From Robiginitalea sp. (lineage in GTDB: Bacteria > Bacteroidota > Bacteroidia > Flavobacteriales > Flavobacteriaceae), in NCBI GenBank assembly GCA_024638915.1, contig JAHEJJ010000002.1:1-64000 (forward strand): a stretch of 64,000 bases of DNA, given 5' to 3'. Numbering within the stretch: the first letter of the stretch is position 1; every line of letters begins with the position of its first letter. The notes beneath the pieces were generated by a model that saw only the letters and a program-made list of their open reading frames with translations, had not been told where the DNA came from and did no database searches. The position numbers and the translations under genes were made by a program. This document shows positions 8,797 to 17,789 of the stretch, piece by piece.

Positions 8797-9348
8797 TTAC
8801 GGTTCCTGGTATGTCACAAAGTTGCCCTCTATTTCAATGACTTCGCCAAGCGTATTGCCCAGTTCCATCTTCAAACTGCCTAAAAGCAGTTTATTATTCG
8901 CTACGACTATACTAATTTTTCCCTGTTTCGAGAAAAATGGGATCTCTCCGAATTGGTCGAGATCGGCAAATCCAAACACCCCGTCAAAGTCCCTGAAAAG
9001 ACCTTTGACATTTTCTGTTACAGTATAGGTACCTCCTGAAAGAGGATACGATACTTCGGGAGTGGCCAAAAAGAGATCGATAAAATTGTTTTGGACGGCT
9101 CCATCGCCTTTTAATCGCAGCCTGATTTCCGGATATCTATTGCCATTACCGGATATTCGTCCTGTGGTCTCGAGTAATACGCGACCGCTCAGATAGAGTT
9201 CATCGGTGCCGGAAATGACCATCTCAAAGTGGCCGGGTTCTGGATTAAATGTTATAGGATAAGATCGAGATGGTATATAGGAGGTACACCAAAACGTAAT
9301 GGCTGTCATCAATAGAATGCCCAGAGGTAAGGCGTAATTTTTTCTCAT
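8797..9348 (-). CDS. probable lipoprotein of unknown function
   Basis: 183 residues from the ATG at 9348. I prefer this start to the one 11 codons upstream because it opens directly into MRKNYALPLGILLMTAITFWC, a basic start, hydrophobic core and candidate lipid-attachment Cys. The mature part is about 160 residues of predominantly beta character (FEMVISGTDELYLSGRV, IRLRLKGDGAVQNNFID) with no Cys cluster or catalytic motif that I recognise. A small exported peptide gene lies 44 bases upstream on the same strand, so the two may be cotranscribed from the promoter near 9674. Confidence 0.68.
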   Translation of the reverse strand: MRKNYALPLGILLMTAITFWCTSYIPSRSYPITFNPEPGHFEMVISGTDELYLSGRVLLETTGRISGNGNRYPEIRLRLKGDGAVQNNFIDLFLATPEVSYPLSGGTYTVTENVKGLFRDFDGVFGFADLDQFGEIPFFSKQGKISIVVANNKLLLGSLKMELGNTLGEVIEIEGNFVTYQEP

Positions 9349-9392
9349 GTGTCCTATTTTGGAAGACTTCCCGGACAACAAGCAACAGGCTG

Positions 9393-9542
9393 TTATCCAC
9401 CAAATTGAGCGACAAGATCAACACTTTCCGAATCGTCTTGAGAGACATCCTCGATCAGGTCAACCTTCTCCTCAGTTCCGATTATTGCTGCTGCCACAAC
9501 CGCCAGAACAAATAGTGCGAAAAATAGTACGCATCTTTTCAC
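9393..9542 (-). CDS. small exported or membrane peptide, 49 aa, GTG start
   Basis: A 49-codon frame starts at GTG (9542) and stops at TAA (9393). It encodes V/M-K-R-C-VLFFALFVLAVVAAAIIG, a textbook signal or membrane segment, followed by an acidic tail (EEKVDLIEDVSQDDSESVDL). A basic start, long hydrophobic core and acidic end are much more gene-like than the overlapping frames, and the nearest upstream stop leaves GTG as the only start. There is a candidate promoter about 130 bases upstream (9674-9701) and a lipoprotein gene 44 bases downstream. Family unknown. Confidence 0.5.
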   Translation of the reverse strand: MKRCVLFFALFVLAVVAAAIIGTEEKVDLIEDVSQDDSESVDLVAQFGG

Positions 9543-9673
9543 GACTTACATTTTTAGTTCTTAAAAATTCAGATCATGGTTCCCGGGGGAAATCAACTGT
9601 GCCAAATTAAGTGCTCTTGTCTTAGTTACCTCTTCGATTTGTATGGATGACATTAAATCGTGTATAAATGGCA

Positions 9674-9701
9674 CAAAGTTATCATTAGAACCTGGGCTCA
9701 A
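9674..9701 (-). promoter_or_regulatory. Bacteroidota-type promoter for the minus-strand operon
   Basis: On the minus strand TAACTTTG (9674-9681) matches the -7 consensus TAnnTTTG exactly, and a TTG (9699-9701) lies 17 bases upstream, a suitable position for the -33 element. It would drive the small peptide at 9542 and the lipoprotein at 9348. Confidence 0.45.
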
Positions 9702-9905
9702 AGTACATCAACTTATCCCTGCTTTATGTTAGGTATTGATTTTGAAACCATTATAAAATTGTCAATAAAAAATCACATGACGAAAGAATGACTACGATCG
9801 GCCAAAAAACCGCTATGAAATGTCATTAACAGGTGATTTTGAACCGCTTATACGCATATCTATCCTAACCATACATATTTTATGAACCACAGTAATATTT
9901 CCTGT

Positions 9906-9913
9906 TAATTTTG
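9906..9913 (+). promoter_or_regulatory. -7 box upstream of the LytTR regulator
   Basis: TAATTTTG matches TAnnTTTG exactly and ends 30 bases before the ATG of the response regulator. No clear TTG is present at the -33 position, so this is a partial promoter match only. Confidence 0.35.
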
Positions 9914-9943
9914 TTTAACTTTCACCTAATTATTGGCTGATTT

Positions 9944-10687
9944 ATGCAAACGAAGCTCGAAGCCGTACTGGTAGATGATGAAGATAAGGCGCTCCAGAGT
10001 CTTTCCTGGGAATTAACCAACTTCAGCGATGAAATAGATGTTGTGGCCTCCTTTACCGATCCTAATAAAGCCCTCGATTATCTCGAATACCACACGCCCG
10101 ATTGTCTTTTTCTCGATATAGAAATGCCAACGATGGATGGCTTTCAGTTTATTCAAAAATTGAAGAACAAAGATTTCCCAGTCGTCATCACCACAGCATA
10201 CAACCAATACGCCATTAAAGCCTTGAAAAATGAGGCCATCGATTATCTTCTAAAACCCATCGATTCAGATGACCTGAAAGAGACGATTATCAAGATCAGG
10301 AAATTCAATTCCAAAGTATATACTGCGGAAAAACTCGAGAAACTCCTGCTGAATTTCAATTCCAAGTCCATCAATAAGAAGGTTACGTTCAGTACAGATG
10401 GTAAGCTTTTGTTCCTCGACAGCGATGACATCCTTTACGCCGAATCCGACGGTAATTACAGCACTATTTACCTTTCTGACGGCCAAAAGATCGTGCTGAC
10501 CAAGAAATTAAAAGAGGTTAACGAACTCCTGCCCGGCGATACATTTTTCAGGATCCACAATTCCTATATCATCAACCTGTCTAAAATAAAGGAGTTTCTC
10601 AAAACCGATGGTTATGTAATACTTAAATCCAATCATAAAATACCGGTGTCCCGTCAAAAGAAATCGGACTTCCTTGACCTTATTTAA
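9944..10687 (+). CDS. LytTR-type response regulator transcription factor
   Basis: 247 residues. Residues 1-125 form a receiver domain: acidic pair D11/D12, phosphoacceptor Asp at about 58 in LFLDIEMP, conserved Thr/Lys in VITTAYN and LLKPID. From about residue 145 a LytTR DNA-binding domain follows (ILYAESDGNYSTIYL, FFRIHNSYIINLSKI, IPVSRQKK). Nine bases separate it from the sensor kinase gene, so it is almost certainly the partner of that protein, whose His_kinase domain (PF06580) is the usual mate of LytTR regulators in Bacteroidota. Target genes cannot be read from the sequence. Confidence 0.95.
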   Translation: MQTKLEAVLVDDEDKALQSLSWELTNFSDEIDVVASFTDPNKALDYLEYHTPDCLFLDIEMPTMDGFQFIQKLKNKDFPVVITTAYNQYAIKALKNEAIDYLLKPIDSDDLKETIIKIRKFNSKVYTAEKLEKLLLNFNSKSINKKVTFSTDGKLLFLDSDDILYAESDGNYSTIYLSDGQKIVLTKKLKEVNELLPGDTFFRIHNSYIINLSKIKEFLKTDGYVILKSNHKIPVSRQKKSDFLDLI

Positions 10688-10696
10688 GCCCAGCCT

Positions 10697-12631
10697 ATGG
10701 TATTGACCAAGGTAAAATCCCCCGTACTTTTAATAACTCTTTTCGTTTTTCAAGCCATCGTCTGCCAGATGAATGATCCCGGCTTTGAGGATTTGGTGAA
10801 CAAACTGGTCGACAAAGCCCCTCAGTCCTTTGGTGAGATCGACCGGGCTATGCGCGAAAGCAGAACCGATACCTTACGGATGAGGTATTTCCTCGAACAA
10901 TCTAAAAAAGAGAGTTATTGGGACGGCACCTCTTATGCCTACAATCAATTGGGCGTTTATTATAGAAATATTTCAGATTTTTCAAATGCCGTGCAACTTC
11001 ATGAGGCCGCCCTGGAAGCTGCGGATAAGTCCAATAATATCGAATTCCGGATTATGAGCCTGAATATGCTGGGAGCGGTATATCGCAAGAACGATGGCAT
11101 TAAAGCCGCACTGGATTATTACCAGGAGGCATTAAAACTTGCAGAATCCATCCAGGAACCCAATGACTACATACAAACCGGTATCAATAATGCGATCAAT
11201 GGAATTGGCAATATTTATAAATCGCTGGAACAATACGACCTCGCGATCAACTATTTTAGAAACTCTCTGGAATACGAAAGTAAGTTGGGAAATTACAGGG
11301 GGCTGGCTATCAATTATCAAAACATAGCGGAATGCGAGGAAGCACTGGGGAAATTAAAAGCCTCACTGGAGAACTATGAAACATCACTGCGATTTAATGA
11401 AAAAGTCGGGTCTGAACGAATCGAAGCAGTAAGTAGCTACGGTATCGCTCATGTTTACGTACATCTCGATATGGCAGAAGAAGCACTAGACCGGCTCGAA
11501 GCCATATTGCCAGTGGCAGAAAATCTGGGCGATCCTGAAATCTTATCTTCTGTTTATATTCACCTGGGCTGGACGCTGACCCGCCTGGAACAGCTTGAAA
11601 ATGCAAAAGAATATCTATACAAGGGATTGGATATTTCCGAGCGATATCAGTTGCTGGCCAACCTGTCACAGGCGAATACCTTTCTTTATGATCTCTGGCG
11701 GGAACTTGGGGATTATAAAAAAGCCCTGGGTTTCTACCGGGCTGCACAGTCGGCCAAAGGTAAGATCTCTAACGATCGCAATCGACGATATGTCTACGAC
11801 GTCATCTCCCGATCGGAAGTTGAAAAACGCAGCAACCAAATCGAAATGCTGGCCAAAGAGAATGAAATTGTAAAACTCCGGCTTCGCAAGAACAAAAACA
11901 CCTTGTTGGTGAGCGCTCTTTTGCTCGCCCTATTTACCATTATTTTTTATATACTCTATCGGCAGTATCAACTCAAAAGCGATAAAAAATTGCTTACACT
12001 GGAACAGAGCATGCTGAGAAGTCAGATGAATCCTCATTTTTTGTTCAACTCGCTGAATTCAATCAAGCTATACATTATTAATAACGAAACTAAAAATGCG
12101 GTTCATTACCTCAATAAATTCTCAAAATTAATCCGTAAGATCCTGGAGGCTTCCTCGCTTAAGGAAATTCCGCTGGCCGAAGAGCTTGAGACGGTGGAAC
12201 TCTATATGAACATCGAAAATATTCGCTTTTCCAACGAGATCAATTTTGAAATCAAAGTCGATGAGGGGATCGATACCCATCTAGTTAAAATACCTTCCCT
12301 AATCCTGCAGCCATTCTTGGAAAACGCCCTGTGGCACGGTTTGTCCTCCAAAGAAGGTGAAAAATCAGTATTTGTCCATGTTAAGAAAGGAGAGAAAGGA
12401 TTTGTTAAGATCGAGATAACCGATAACGGTGTGGGCAGGGAGAAAGCAGAACAATTAAAGGAAAGCAAGGTGCTTAAGCGTAAATCGGTGGGTATCGAAA
12501 TTACGAAAGAACGGCTCGACAATTTTTCCAAAGATTACCAGAATTCATTCGATGTCGAGATATTTGATTTATTCGACGATCAGAGCAAGGCATCAGGGAC
12601 GCGAGTCGTCTTACATGTTCCGACTATCTGA
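10697..12631 (+). CDS. TPR-containing sensor histidine kinase (LytS-like, His_kinase family)
   Basis: 644 residues. A signal peptide (about 1-23, LLITLFVFQAIVC) is followed by a periplasmic sensor region of tandem TPR helices (about 40-375; for example YNQLGVYYRNISDFSNAVQL), a coiled-coil linker, one membrane segment (about 400-422, VSALLLALFTIIFYILY) and a cytoplasmic His_kinase domain. The phosphorylated His is in QMNPHFLFNSLN; the ATP-binding boxes are FLENALWHGL and ITDNGVGREKA. This TPR-TM-His_kinase layout with a neighbouring LytTR regulator is a common Bacteroidota two-component arrangement. The signal sensed by the TPR region is unknown. Its 3' end overlaps the convergent DUF3109 gene by 21 bases. 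Confidence 0.95.
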   Translation: MVLTKVKSPVLLITLFVFQAIVCQMNDPGFEDLVNKLVDKAPQSFGEIDRAMRESRTDTLRMRYFLEQSKKESYWDGTSYAYNQLGVYYRNISDFSNAVQLHEAALEAADKSNNIEFRIMSLNMLGAVYRKNDGIKAALDYYQEALKLAESIQEPNDYIQTGINNAINGIGNIYKSLEQYDLAINYFRNSLEYESKLGNYRGLAINYQNIAECEEALGKLKASLENYETSLRFNEKVGSERIEAVSSYGIAHVYVHLDMAEEALDRLEAILPVAENLGDPEILSSVYIHLGWTLTRLEQLENAKEYLYKGLDISERYQLLANLSQANTFLYDLWRELGDYKKALGFYRAAQSAKGKISNDRNRRYVYDVISRSEVEKRSNQIEMLAKENEIVKLRLRKNKNTLLVSALLLALFTIIFYILYRQYQLKSDKKLLTLEQSMLRSQMNPHFLFNSLNSIKLYIINNETKNAVHYLNKFSKLIRKILEASSLKEIPLAEELETVELYMNIENIRFSNEINFEIKVDEGIDTHLVKIPSLILQPFLENALWHGLSSKEGEKSVFVHVKKGEKGFVKIEITDNGVGREKAEQLKESKVLKRKSVGIEITKERLDNFSKDYQNSFDVEIFDLFDDQSKASGTRVVLHVPTI

Positions 12632-13192
12632 AAGCGACCTGCTCACAGCTTCCAATTCGTTATACCATTCCTTGCCAAACTTTCTTATCAATGCGTCTTT
12701 TACAAACTTGTAAATTGGTATTTCCAGCTGAGCTCCTAGCGTACAGGCAGGATCACATATTTGCCATCGGTGATAGTTCACCGCAGTCAGACTTGTATAT
12801 TCCCTGATGCGGACGGGATAAAGATGGCAAGAAATAGGTTTTTGCCAGGATATGGCTTTGTCCTTGTATGCTTTTTCTATACCACATTCCGCTGTACCGT
12901 TTTTGCCAAATACCACGTAGGCGCATTCCAGCTTGTCGACCAGCGGTGTTTCCCATTCGCCGTCTGTTCCTTTGATGAAGGCTCCCTGTGCCTGGATCGC
13001 CTGTACTCCTTCCTGGCGCAGATACGGTTTTATATCTTCAATGATCTCATCCAGGATCCGTGTTTCTTCCTCTTCCAGAGGTGCTCCTGCTGCTCCATCT
13101 ACACAACATGCTCCCTTACAGGCATTTAGATCGCATACAAAGTGGTGATCGAGAATCTCCTCGGAAACCACTGTTTTTCCCAATTCGAACAT
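12611..13192 (-). CDS. DUF3109 family cysteine-rich protein
   Basis: 193 residues from the ATG at 13192 (MFELGKTVVSEEIL), preceded by AGTAGG; an upstream in-frame TTG at 13252 would add 20 residues but is less likely. The family signature is clear: CDLNACKGACCVDG followed by further Cys in ECAYV, ECGIEKAY, SCHLYPVRI and CDPACTLG, a set like that of the YkgJ-type metal-binding proteins, so it probably binds zinc or an iron-sulfur cluster. Function is unknown. The gene stands alone, convergent with and overlapping the sensor kinase by 21 bases. Confidence 0.88.
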   Translation of the reverse strand: MFELGKTVVSEEILDHHFVCDLNACKGACCVDGAAGAPLEEEETRILDEIIEDIKPYLRQEGVQAIQAQGAFIKGTDGEWETPLVDKLECAYVVFGKNGTAECGIEKAYKDKAISWQKPISCHLYPVRIREYTSLTAVNYHRWQICDPACTLGAQLEIPIYKFVKDALIRKFGKEWYNELEAVSRSLSDSRNM

Positions 13193-13282
13193 ACCTACTA
13201 CCAATTGATCTGTAAATATAGTCGTATTAGTGATGACCTGTTTTATTTTCAATTTTCATTCGGCCAAATTTGCCATAAAGAG

Positions 13283-13290
13283 TACATTTG
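13283..13290 (+). promoter_or_regulatory. -7 box upstream of marC-like gene
   Basis: TACATTTG matches TAnnTTTG exactly and ends 22 bases before the ATG at 13313, the distance expected for a short leader. A TTG at 13270 is too close to be a normal -33 element. Confidence 0.35.
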
Positions 13291-13312
13291 CCGCCAATTT
13301 AAATGAAGGGTC

Positions 13313-13888
13313 ATGAATTTCAATATCAAGGAGATCGCCACAACGACTATGGTTCTATTTGCCGTGATAGATGTTGTTGGCAATGTGCCGATCATCATCA
13401 GTTTGCGGAAGAAGGTAGGTCATATCCAATCGGGTAAAGCCTCTATCGTGGCGGCCGTGATAATGATCGCCTTTTTATTTGTAGGGGATAAGATTCTGAC
13501 CCTTATCGGCATCGATGTGAATTCCTTTGCCGTAGCCGGGTCTTTTGTATTGTTTTTCCTCGCTATTGAAATGATACTTGGTATCGCCATATACAAGGAT
13601 GAGGAGCCAGAAAGCGCGTCGATTGTGCCTATTGCTTTTCCGCTTATAGCAGGAGCCGGCACTATGACATCAATCCTTGCATTAAGGGCCGAATTCTATG
13701 TGGAAAACATCATCGCAGCCATCATCATCAATATTATTTTTGTGTATCTTGTCTTGAAGTCCTCCGCGAGGATCGAACGATTTTTGGGAAGAAGCGGTCT
13801 GAGTATCATCAGGAAAGTCTTCGGGGTGATCTTACTGGCCATTGCCGTTAAACTCTTTGCGTCAAATATTCATCAGCTTTTTCAATGA
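13313..13888 (+). CDS. MarC family integral membrane protein
   Basis: 191 residues with six hydrophobic segments, the size and layout of the MarC/UPF0056 family. Family-typical stretches are FAVIDVVGNVPIIISL near residue 16 and PLIAGAGTMTSIL near residue 107. MarC proteins sit in the inner membrane; their transport role is not established despite the historical name linked to multiple antibiotic resistance. A 67-residue membrane protein gene follows after 28 bases and may be cotranscribed. Confidence 0.9.
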   Translation: MNFNIKEIATTTMVLFAVIDVVGNVPIIISLRKKVGHIQSGKASIVAAVIMIAFLFVGDKILTLIGIDVNSFAVAGSFVLFFLAIEMILGIAIYKDEEPESASIVPIAFPLIAGAGTMTSILALRAEFYVENIIAAIIINIIFVYLVLKSSARIERFLGRSGLSIIRKVFGVILLAIAVKLFASNIHQLFQ

Positions 13889-13916
13889 TCAAGTCGAACT
13901 AAACTCTTAAAAGGCC

Positions 13917-14120
13917 ATGAACAAATCACTCGTTATTGTACTAATCATACTTGCTATCCTGCTTATCGCCTATAATTCTACCATGTTAGATTTTGATGAT
14001 CTTCTCAGCGGGGACAGCACCATTGCCCTTATAGGAATTGTAGCGGCGCTTTGTGCCATCGTATTGCTGCTCATTTTTATCACTTCCAAGAAAATAGAAA
14101 AGAAAGTCGGTAAAAAATAA
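13917..14120 (+). CDS. small two-span membrane protein, 67 aa
   Basis: 67 residues with two hydrophobic segments (about 4-21, VIVLIILAILLIAY; about 36-57, IALIGIVAALCAIVLLLIF) separated by an acidic loop (LDFDDLLSGDST) and ending in a strongly basic tail (KKIEKKVGKK). The two spans place both ends on the same side, probably the cytoplasm. The ATG is clear. I recognise no family. It follows the MarC-like gene by 28 bases in the same direction. Confidence 0.75.
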   Translation: MNKSLVIVLIILAILLIAYNSTMLDFDDLLSGDSTIALIGIVAALCAIVLLLIFITSKKIEKKVGKK

Positions 14121-14177
14121 CTCAATTTTATGAGCGTCGGGGTAAGGTAAATTCTTCATTTTGAGTAAATTACTGTG

Positions 14178-15563
14178 ATGAAATTTTATATGCGGTTTGT
14201 TCTACCCTTCCTGCTGGCGCCAGTTTTTCTACAGGCGCAGCCCTTTGAGAAAGGAGTGCTTAAAGACACCGTGCGCTTAATTTCTGAACCAGACGAGAGC
14301 TTCGCCCTCTATCTTCCTGAGTCTTTTGAGGACCAATTCCCCAGCGCCGTGATTTTCGTATTCGATCCTGCTGGCAGAGGAAAGATCGGTATCCAGCCTT
14401 TTATCGAAGCGGCGGAAACGTACAACCTTATTGTGGTCTGTTCCAACGATAGCAGAAATGCAGCATACGAAAGCAATTTTGAAATTGCCCAGCGTTGGTT
14501 CGATGATGTTTTTGCAAGGTTCAGAATAGATCCGAAACTTATTTATGCTGCCGGATTTTCAGGGGGTTCCAGACTTGCATCAACTATCGGTGTGCTTTCA
14601 GGCTCTTTCAAAGGTGTTATTGGATGCGGAGCCTCTTTTTCAGGAAATCCGGGGCAGGTACCCTATGCGAAAGGTCATTTTTATTACTTCGGTTTGGTGG
14701 GAACGCTCGATATGAATTACCAGGAAATGCTCAAGGCCCGAAAGTGGTTGAACAGGATTAATCTGCCTAATGAAATAATCACTTTTGACGGGAAACACCA
14801 ATGGCCCGATGCTCAAAACATCACTTCAGCTTTCCACTGGTTCCGACTTCAGGACATCAATAATAGCCTACATCAGAAAGACCAGGCCTTTTTGCAATCC
14901 TATATGAGCGCAAGGCTAGCAAATGCCCATGATGCGCTGAAAAATCAAAAGACCATCGAAGCTGTTGAGAACTATCAGCACATATTAAAGAACTTAAATC
15001 ATCACTTCGAACTGGATAGTATTTCGGGCCGACTCAAACAGTTAAAAAAATCAAGGGAATATAAAAAGGCCCTAAGTGAAAGTGAGCGTGTCGCCTCTTT
15101 GGAAAACAAATGGACCGAAAAACTGGTCGATAGGTTTCAGGTCGAGTCAGACCGGGAAGCTCCACCCGATGATTTCAGATGGTGGCAGAAAGAAATGACC
15201 CGCTTGCAGGAAGATTATATCAATTCTGAAAAGCTCCTGCTAAGTGAAATGGGCATTCGCCTTCAGAGTATGGTCACAGCCTTCGCGTTAGAAAACCTGG
15301 AGTTTGCCGTTTCGCAAAACAACCGTAAAGAAATCAACTACTATGTGCAGATGATCGATGCCAATTGGCCCGAAAACGCCTATATGCAGTTCCGGATTGC
15401 CAGGGCATATGCCGCCATAGGGATGGATCCTAAAGCATTGGAACATTTAAAGCAAGCCGTGTCAAAAGGGTGGAAAAACAAAACCTGGATACTGAATGAC
15501 AAGGTTTTTAAATCACTCGCCGATCAAAACGAGTTTAAAATGATTATGGACCAATTGCGGTGA
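14178..15563 (+). CDS. secreted alpha/beta-hydrolase (esterase-like) with C-terminal TPR region
   Basis: 461 residues from the ATG at 14178 (a GTG one codon earlier is possible). Signal peptide about 1-21 (FVLPFLLAPVFLQAQ). Residues 30-230 form an alpha/beta-hydrolase domain of the esterase/dienelactone-hydrolase type: VIFVFDPAGRG, then a nucleophile elbow GFSGGSR with Ser near residue 133, and a late His in GKHQWPD. From about residue 250 the protein becomes all-helical, ending in a TPR-like unit (FRIARAYAAIGMDPKALEHL). Similar exported hydrolase-TPR proteins are frequent in Flavobacteriaceae; the substrate is unknown. It is convergent with the S41 protease gene with only nine bases between. 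Confidence 0.8.
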   Translation: MKFYMRFVLPFLLAPVFLQAQPFEKGVLKDTVRLISEPDESFALYLPESFEDQFPSAVIFVFDPAGRGKIGIQPFIEAAETYNLIVVCSNDSRNAAYESNFEIAQRWFDDVFARFRIDPKLIYAAGFSGGSRLASTIGVLSGSFKGVIGCGASFSGNPGQVPYAKGHFYYFGLVGTLDMNYQEMLKARKWLNRINLPNEIITFDGKHQWPDAQNITSAFHWFRLQDINNSLHQKDQAFLQSYMSARLANAHDALKNQKTIEAVENYQHILKNLNHHFELDSISGRLKQLKKSREYKKALSESERVASLENKWTEKLVDRFQVESDREAPPDDFRWWQKEMTRLQEDYINSEKLLLSEMGIRLQSMVTAFALENLEFAVSQNNRKEINYYVQMIDANWPENAYMQFRIARAYAAIGMDPKALEHLKQAVSKGWKNKTWILNDKVFKSLADQNEFKMIMDQLR

Positions 15564-15572
15564 GTTCGCAGG

Positions 15573-17195
15573 CTAGTTCTCCGACTGGATTTGAGAAGCC
15601 TCATCCAGAGTAATCGTTGGAGTATCTAATTCGAGTACTTTCTGCAACATCGGATCCGAATTCCCCTTGATCTTCGCATGAAGGTTTGGAGAAAAGAGTT
15701 GTTCGGCCAGAGCAGCCTTTAAATACAACTTAATATCTTCCTCATAGTCATAAAAACTGAGTTTTATGGTACTGGCAAGGCAGTAATCCACAAACTTTTC
15801 GAATAGGATATCGTCTACCCTGAAATTTCTCTGGAATTCATCCCGGCTGAGCGCCTGGTAGCGAGTTCTGTCTTCCTCAAGGTGCTGGAAAATAAATCGC
15901 GATATAAAACCAAGACTGTCCATACTTTCAATAGCCTCCGATTCATTACTTCCAATAGGCACGAAAACATCGGGTATGATTCCTCCTCCTCCGTAGACAA
16001 CCTTCCCCTTTGGAGTGGTAAATTTTAGAGAATCTGTTACCTTAATACTATCTACCGATGCCAGCTCACCGTTGTGATATCGGTCTGTGAATTCCTGGTA
16101 ATAGTCTCTGCTGCCATTTTTATAATCCCTTTGAATAGACCTGCCGCTAGGGGTATAATATCTGGAAACGGTTAATCGGACTGCAGAACCATCTCCGAGT
16201 TCCATCTCGCGCTGCACCAGGCCTTTGCCGAAAGATCTTCTGCCCACAATTGTCCCGACATCATTGTCCTGTAAAGCACCAGCGATAATTTCACTTGCAG
16301 AAGCCGATCGTTCGTTGATCAACACGTAGACTGGCTTATCTTCGAAAGCCCCTTTTTCAGAAGCAAAGCTTTTAGTTACTTTGCCTTTTTTATTCTGAGT
16401 GAACAATATGAGTTTTCCTTCAGTTAGAAATTCGTCGGCCAGCTGTTCTGCAATATTGAGATAGCCACCAGGATTATCCCTTAAATCAAGTGTAAGCTTT
16501 TTTGCCCCTTTCATCTGAAGTACTGAAAGGGCTTTTTTGAATTCCTGATACGTCGTCTCTGCAAAACGATTGATCTTGATATAACCCATATCGGGGGTCA
16601 GCATATAATAAGCCTCCACGCTTCGAATAGGGATACGATCTCTCTTGATGGTGATATCAAAAATTCTGTCTTCGGATTTCCGATAAACATTTAAAATCAC
16701 AGAAGAGCCACTCAAGCCTTTTAGTTTGCTTACGATCAGATCACTGGGCATGTTTTTGCCATGCAGCGTATCGGAATTTGCCATTAGGATCCGATCTCCT
16801 GGCATAATACCTTTGGCATCGCTTGGCCCGTCTTCTACGGTTCTGATTACGGTGATCGTATCGCGTATCATATAAAAATTTACCCCAATACCCACAAAAT
16901 CACCTTTCATATTCTCCGATACACGACGCATTTCGCTTTTGGGGATATAAACCGAATGTGGATCCAGTTTATCAAGAATATTATTTACGGTAATATCTAC
17001 AATGCTATCGGTATTGATATCATCTACGTACTCATAATCGATATAATCGATAAGTCGATTAAGCTTGTCCTTTTTTGAATTAGTCGTAAAAAGCTTTTCC
17101 GGCGAATCGTTAAAATGAAGTTTGCCCCCAACAAAAATCCCCAAAGCTAAAGATACCGCAATGATGGTGGGCCATATGTAAAAGTGTTTCTTCAT
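15573..17195 (-). CDS. S41 family C-terminal processing peptidase
   Basis: 540 residues. One membrane anchor or uncleaved signal near the N-terminus (about 8-24, IWPTIIAVSLALGIFVGG) puts the rest in the periplasm. A PDZ domain covers about 90-170 (FVGIGVNFYMIRDT, GIMPGDRILMANSD), followed by the tail-specific protease core: LTLDLRDNPGGYL, catalytic Ser in NERSASASE (about 300) and Lys in SFGKGLVQ (about 325). Such CtpA-like enzymes trim or degrade periplasmic proteins. The C-terminal 100 residues are helical, as in other Bacteroidota S41 proteins. The dCMP deaminase gene lies 15 bases upstream on the same strand, so they may be cotranscribed. Confidence 0.94.
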   Translation of the reverse strand: MKKHFYIWPTIIAVSLALGIFVGGKLHFNDSPEKLFTTNSKKDKLNRLIDYIDYEYVDDINTDSIVDITVNNILDKLDPHSVYIPKSEMRRVSENMKGDFVGIGVNFYMIRDTITVIRTVEDGPSDAKGIMPGDRILMANSDTLHGKNMPSDLIVSKLKGLSGSSVILNVYRKSEDRIFDITIKRDRIPIRSVEAYYMLTPDMGYIKINRFAETTYQEFKKALSVLQMKGAKKLTLDLRDNPGGYLNIAEQLADEFLTEGKLILFTQNKKGKVTKSFASEKGAFEDKPVYVLINERSASASEIIAGALQDNDVGTIVGRRSFGKGLVQREMELGDGSAVRLTVSRYYTPSGRSIQRDYKNGSRDYYQEFTDRYHNGELASVDSIKVTDSLKFTTPKGKVVYGGGGIIPDVFVPIGSNESEAIESMDSLGFISRFIFQHLEEDRTRYQALSRDEFQRNFRVDDILFEKFVDYCLASTIKLSFYDYEEDIKLYLKAALAEQLFSPNLHAKIKGNSDPMLQKVLELDTPTITLDEASQIQSEN

Positions 17196-17210
17196 TTATA
17201 TAGTAACGCT

Positions 17211-17648
17211 TCAGAGTACATTTTCTGCTATAGGAAGATGTTTAAGTTGAACACCTGCTCTTTCAAGGAATCTCAGACCGGAGTCATCTTTGTAGGCCAT
17301 TTGGTATACCACACGCCTGATACCGGACTGATGAATAAGTTTACTGCATTCCCGGCAAGGAGAGAGTGTGATATACAGGGTGGCCCCGATACTCGATTGT
17401 GTAGAGGATGCAAGCTTTGAGAGGGCATTAGCCTCCGCATGTAAGACATACCATTTTGTATAACCCTCATCATCCTCGCAGATATTTTCAAATCCGGTAG
17501 GCGTCCCGTTATAACCGTCTGATATGATCATCCGGTCCTTTACTACAATGGCCCCAACCTGTCGCCTCTTACAATAGGACAACTTTCCCCATTCGTATGC
17601 CATCTTGAGATAGGCCTTATCGTACTTTTGTTGTTTATCCGGAGCCAT
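17211..17648 (-). CDS. dCMP/cytidine deaminase family protein
   Basis: 145 residues. The zinc site is complete: HAEANAL with the ligand His and the catalytic Glu, and PCRECSKL with the two Cys ligands. SYCKRRQVGAIVVKD and DGYNGTPTGFEN match the deoxycytidylate deaminase (ComEB/Dcd1) branch rather than free-cytidine deaminases, so it probably converts dCMP to dUMP for dTMP synthesis in the cytoplasm. It lies 15 bases upstream of the S41 protease gene. Confidence 0.93.
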   Translation of the reverse strand: MAPDKQQKYDKAYLKMAYEWGKLSYCKRRQVGAIVVKDRMIISDGYNGTPTGFENICEDDEGYTKWYVLHAEANALSKLASSTQSSIGATLYITLSPCRECSKLIHQSGIRRVVYQMAYKDDSGLRFLERAGVQLKHLPIAENVL

Positions 17649-17789
17649 AAATAACTTAAAGTGAATAGTACATCACCTGATCTAATGTGCTAAGATACCG
17701 GCTTTGCAAAAGCATTACAACCTTAATCGGTTAATTTTTATTTAAAATCGACCGATGGTAATTTATGATGAAATATGGAGTTGTCCGGG

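Larger units (their letters stand above)
9543..9943. other. 401-bp divergent intergenic region
   Basis: It separates the minus-strand small peptide/lipoprotein genes from the plus-strand LytTR-kinase operon. It contains one promoter candidate facing each way (9674-9701 minus, 9906-9913 plus). I see no further gene. Confidence 0.45.

Noticed and set aside
9347-9610. 87-codon plus-strand frame
   Set aside because: Pro/Gln/Arg-rich shadow of the 49-residue exported peptide and the start of the lipoprotein on the other strand.
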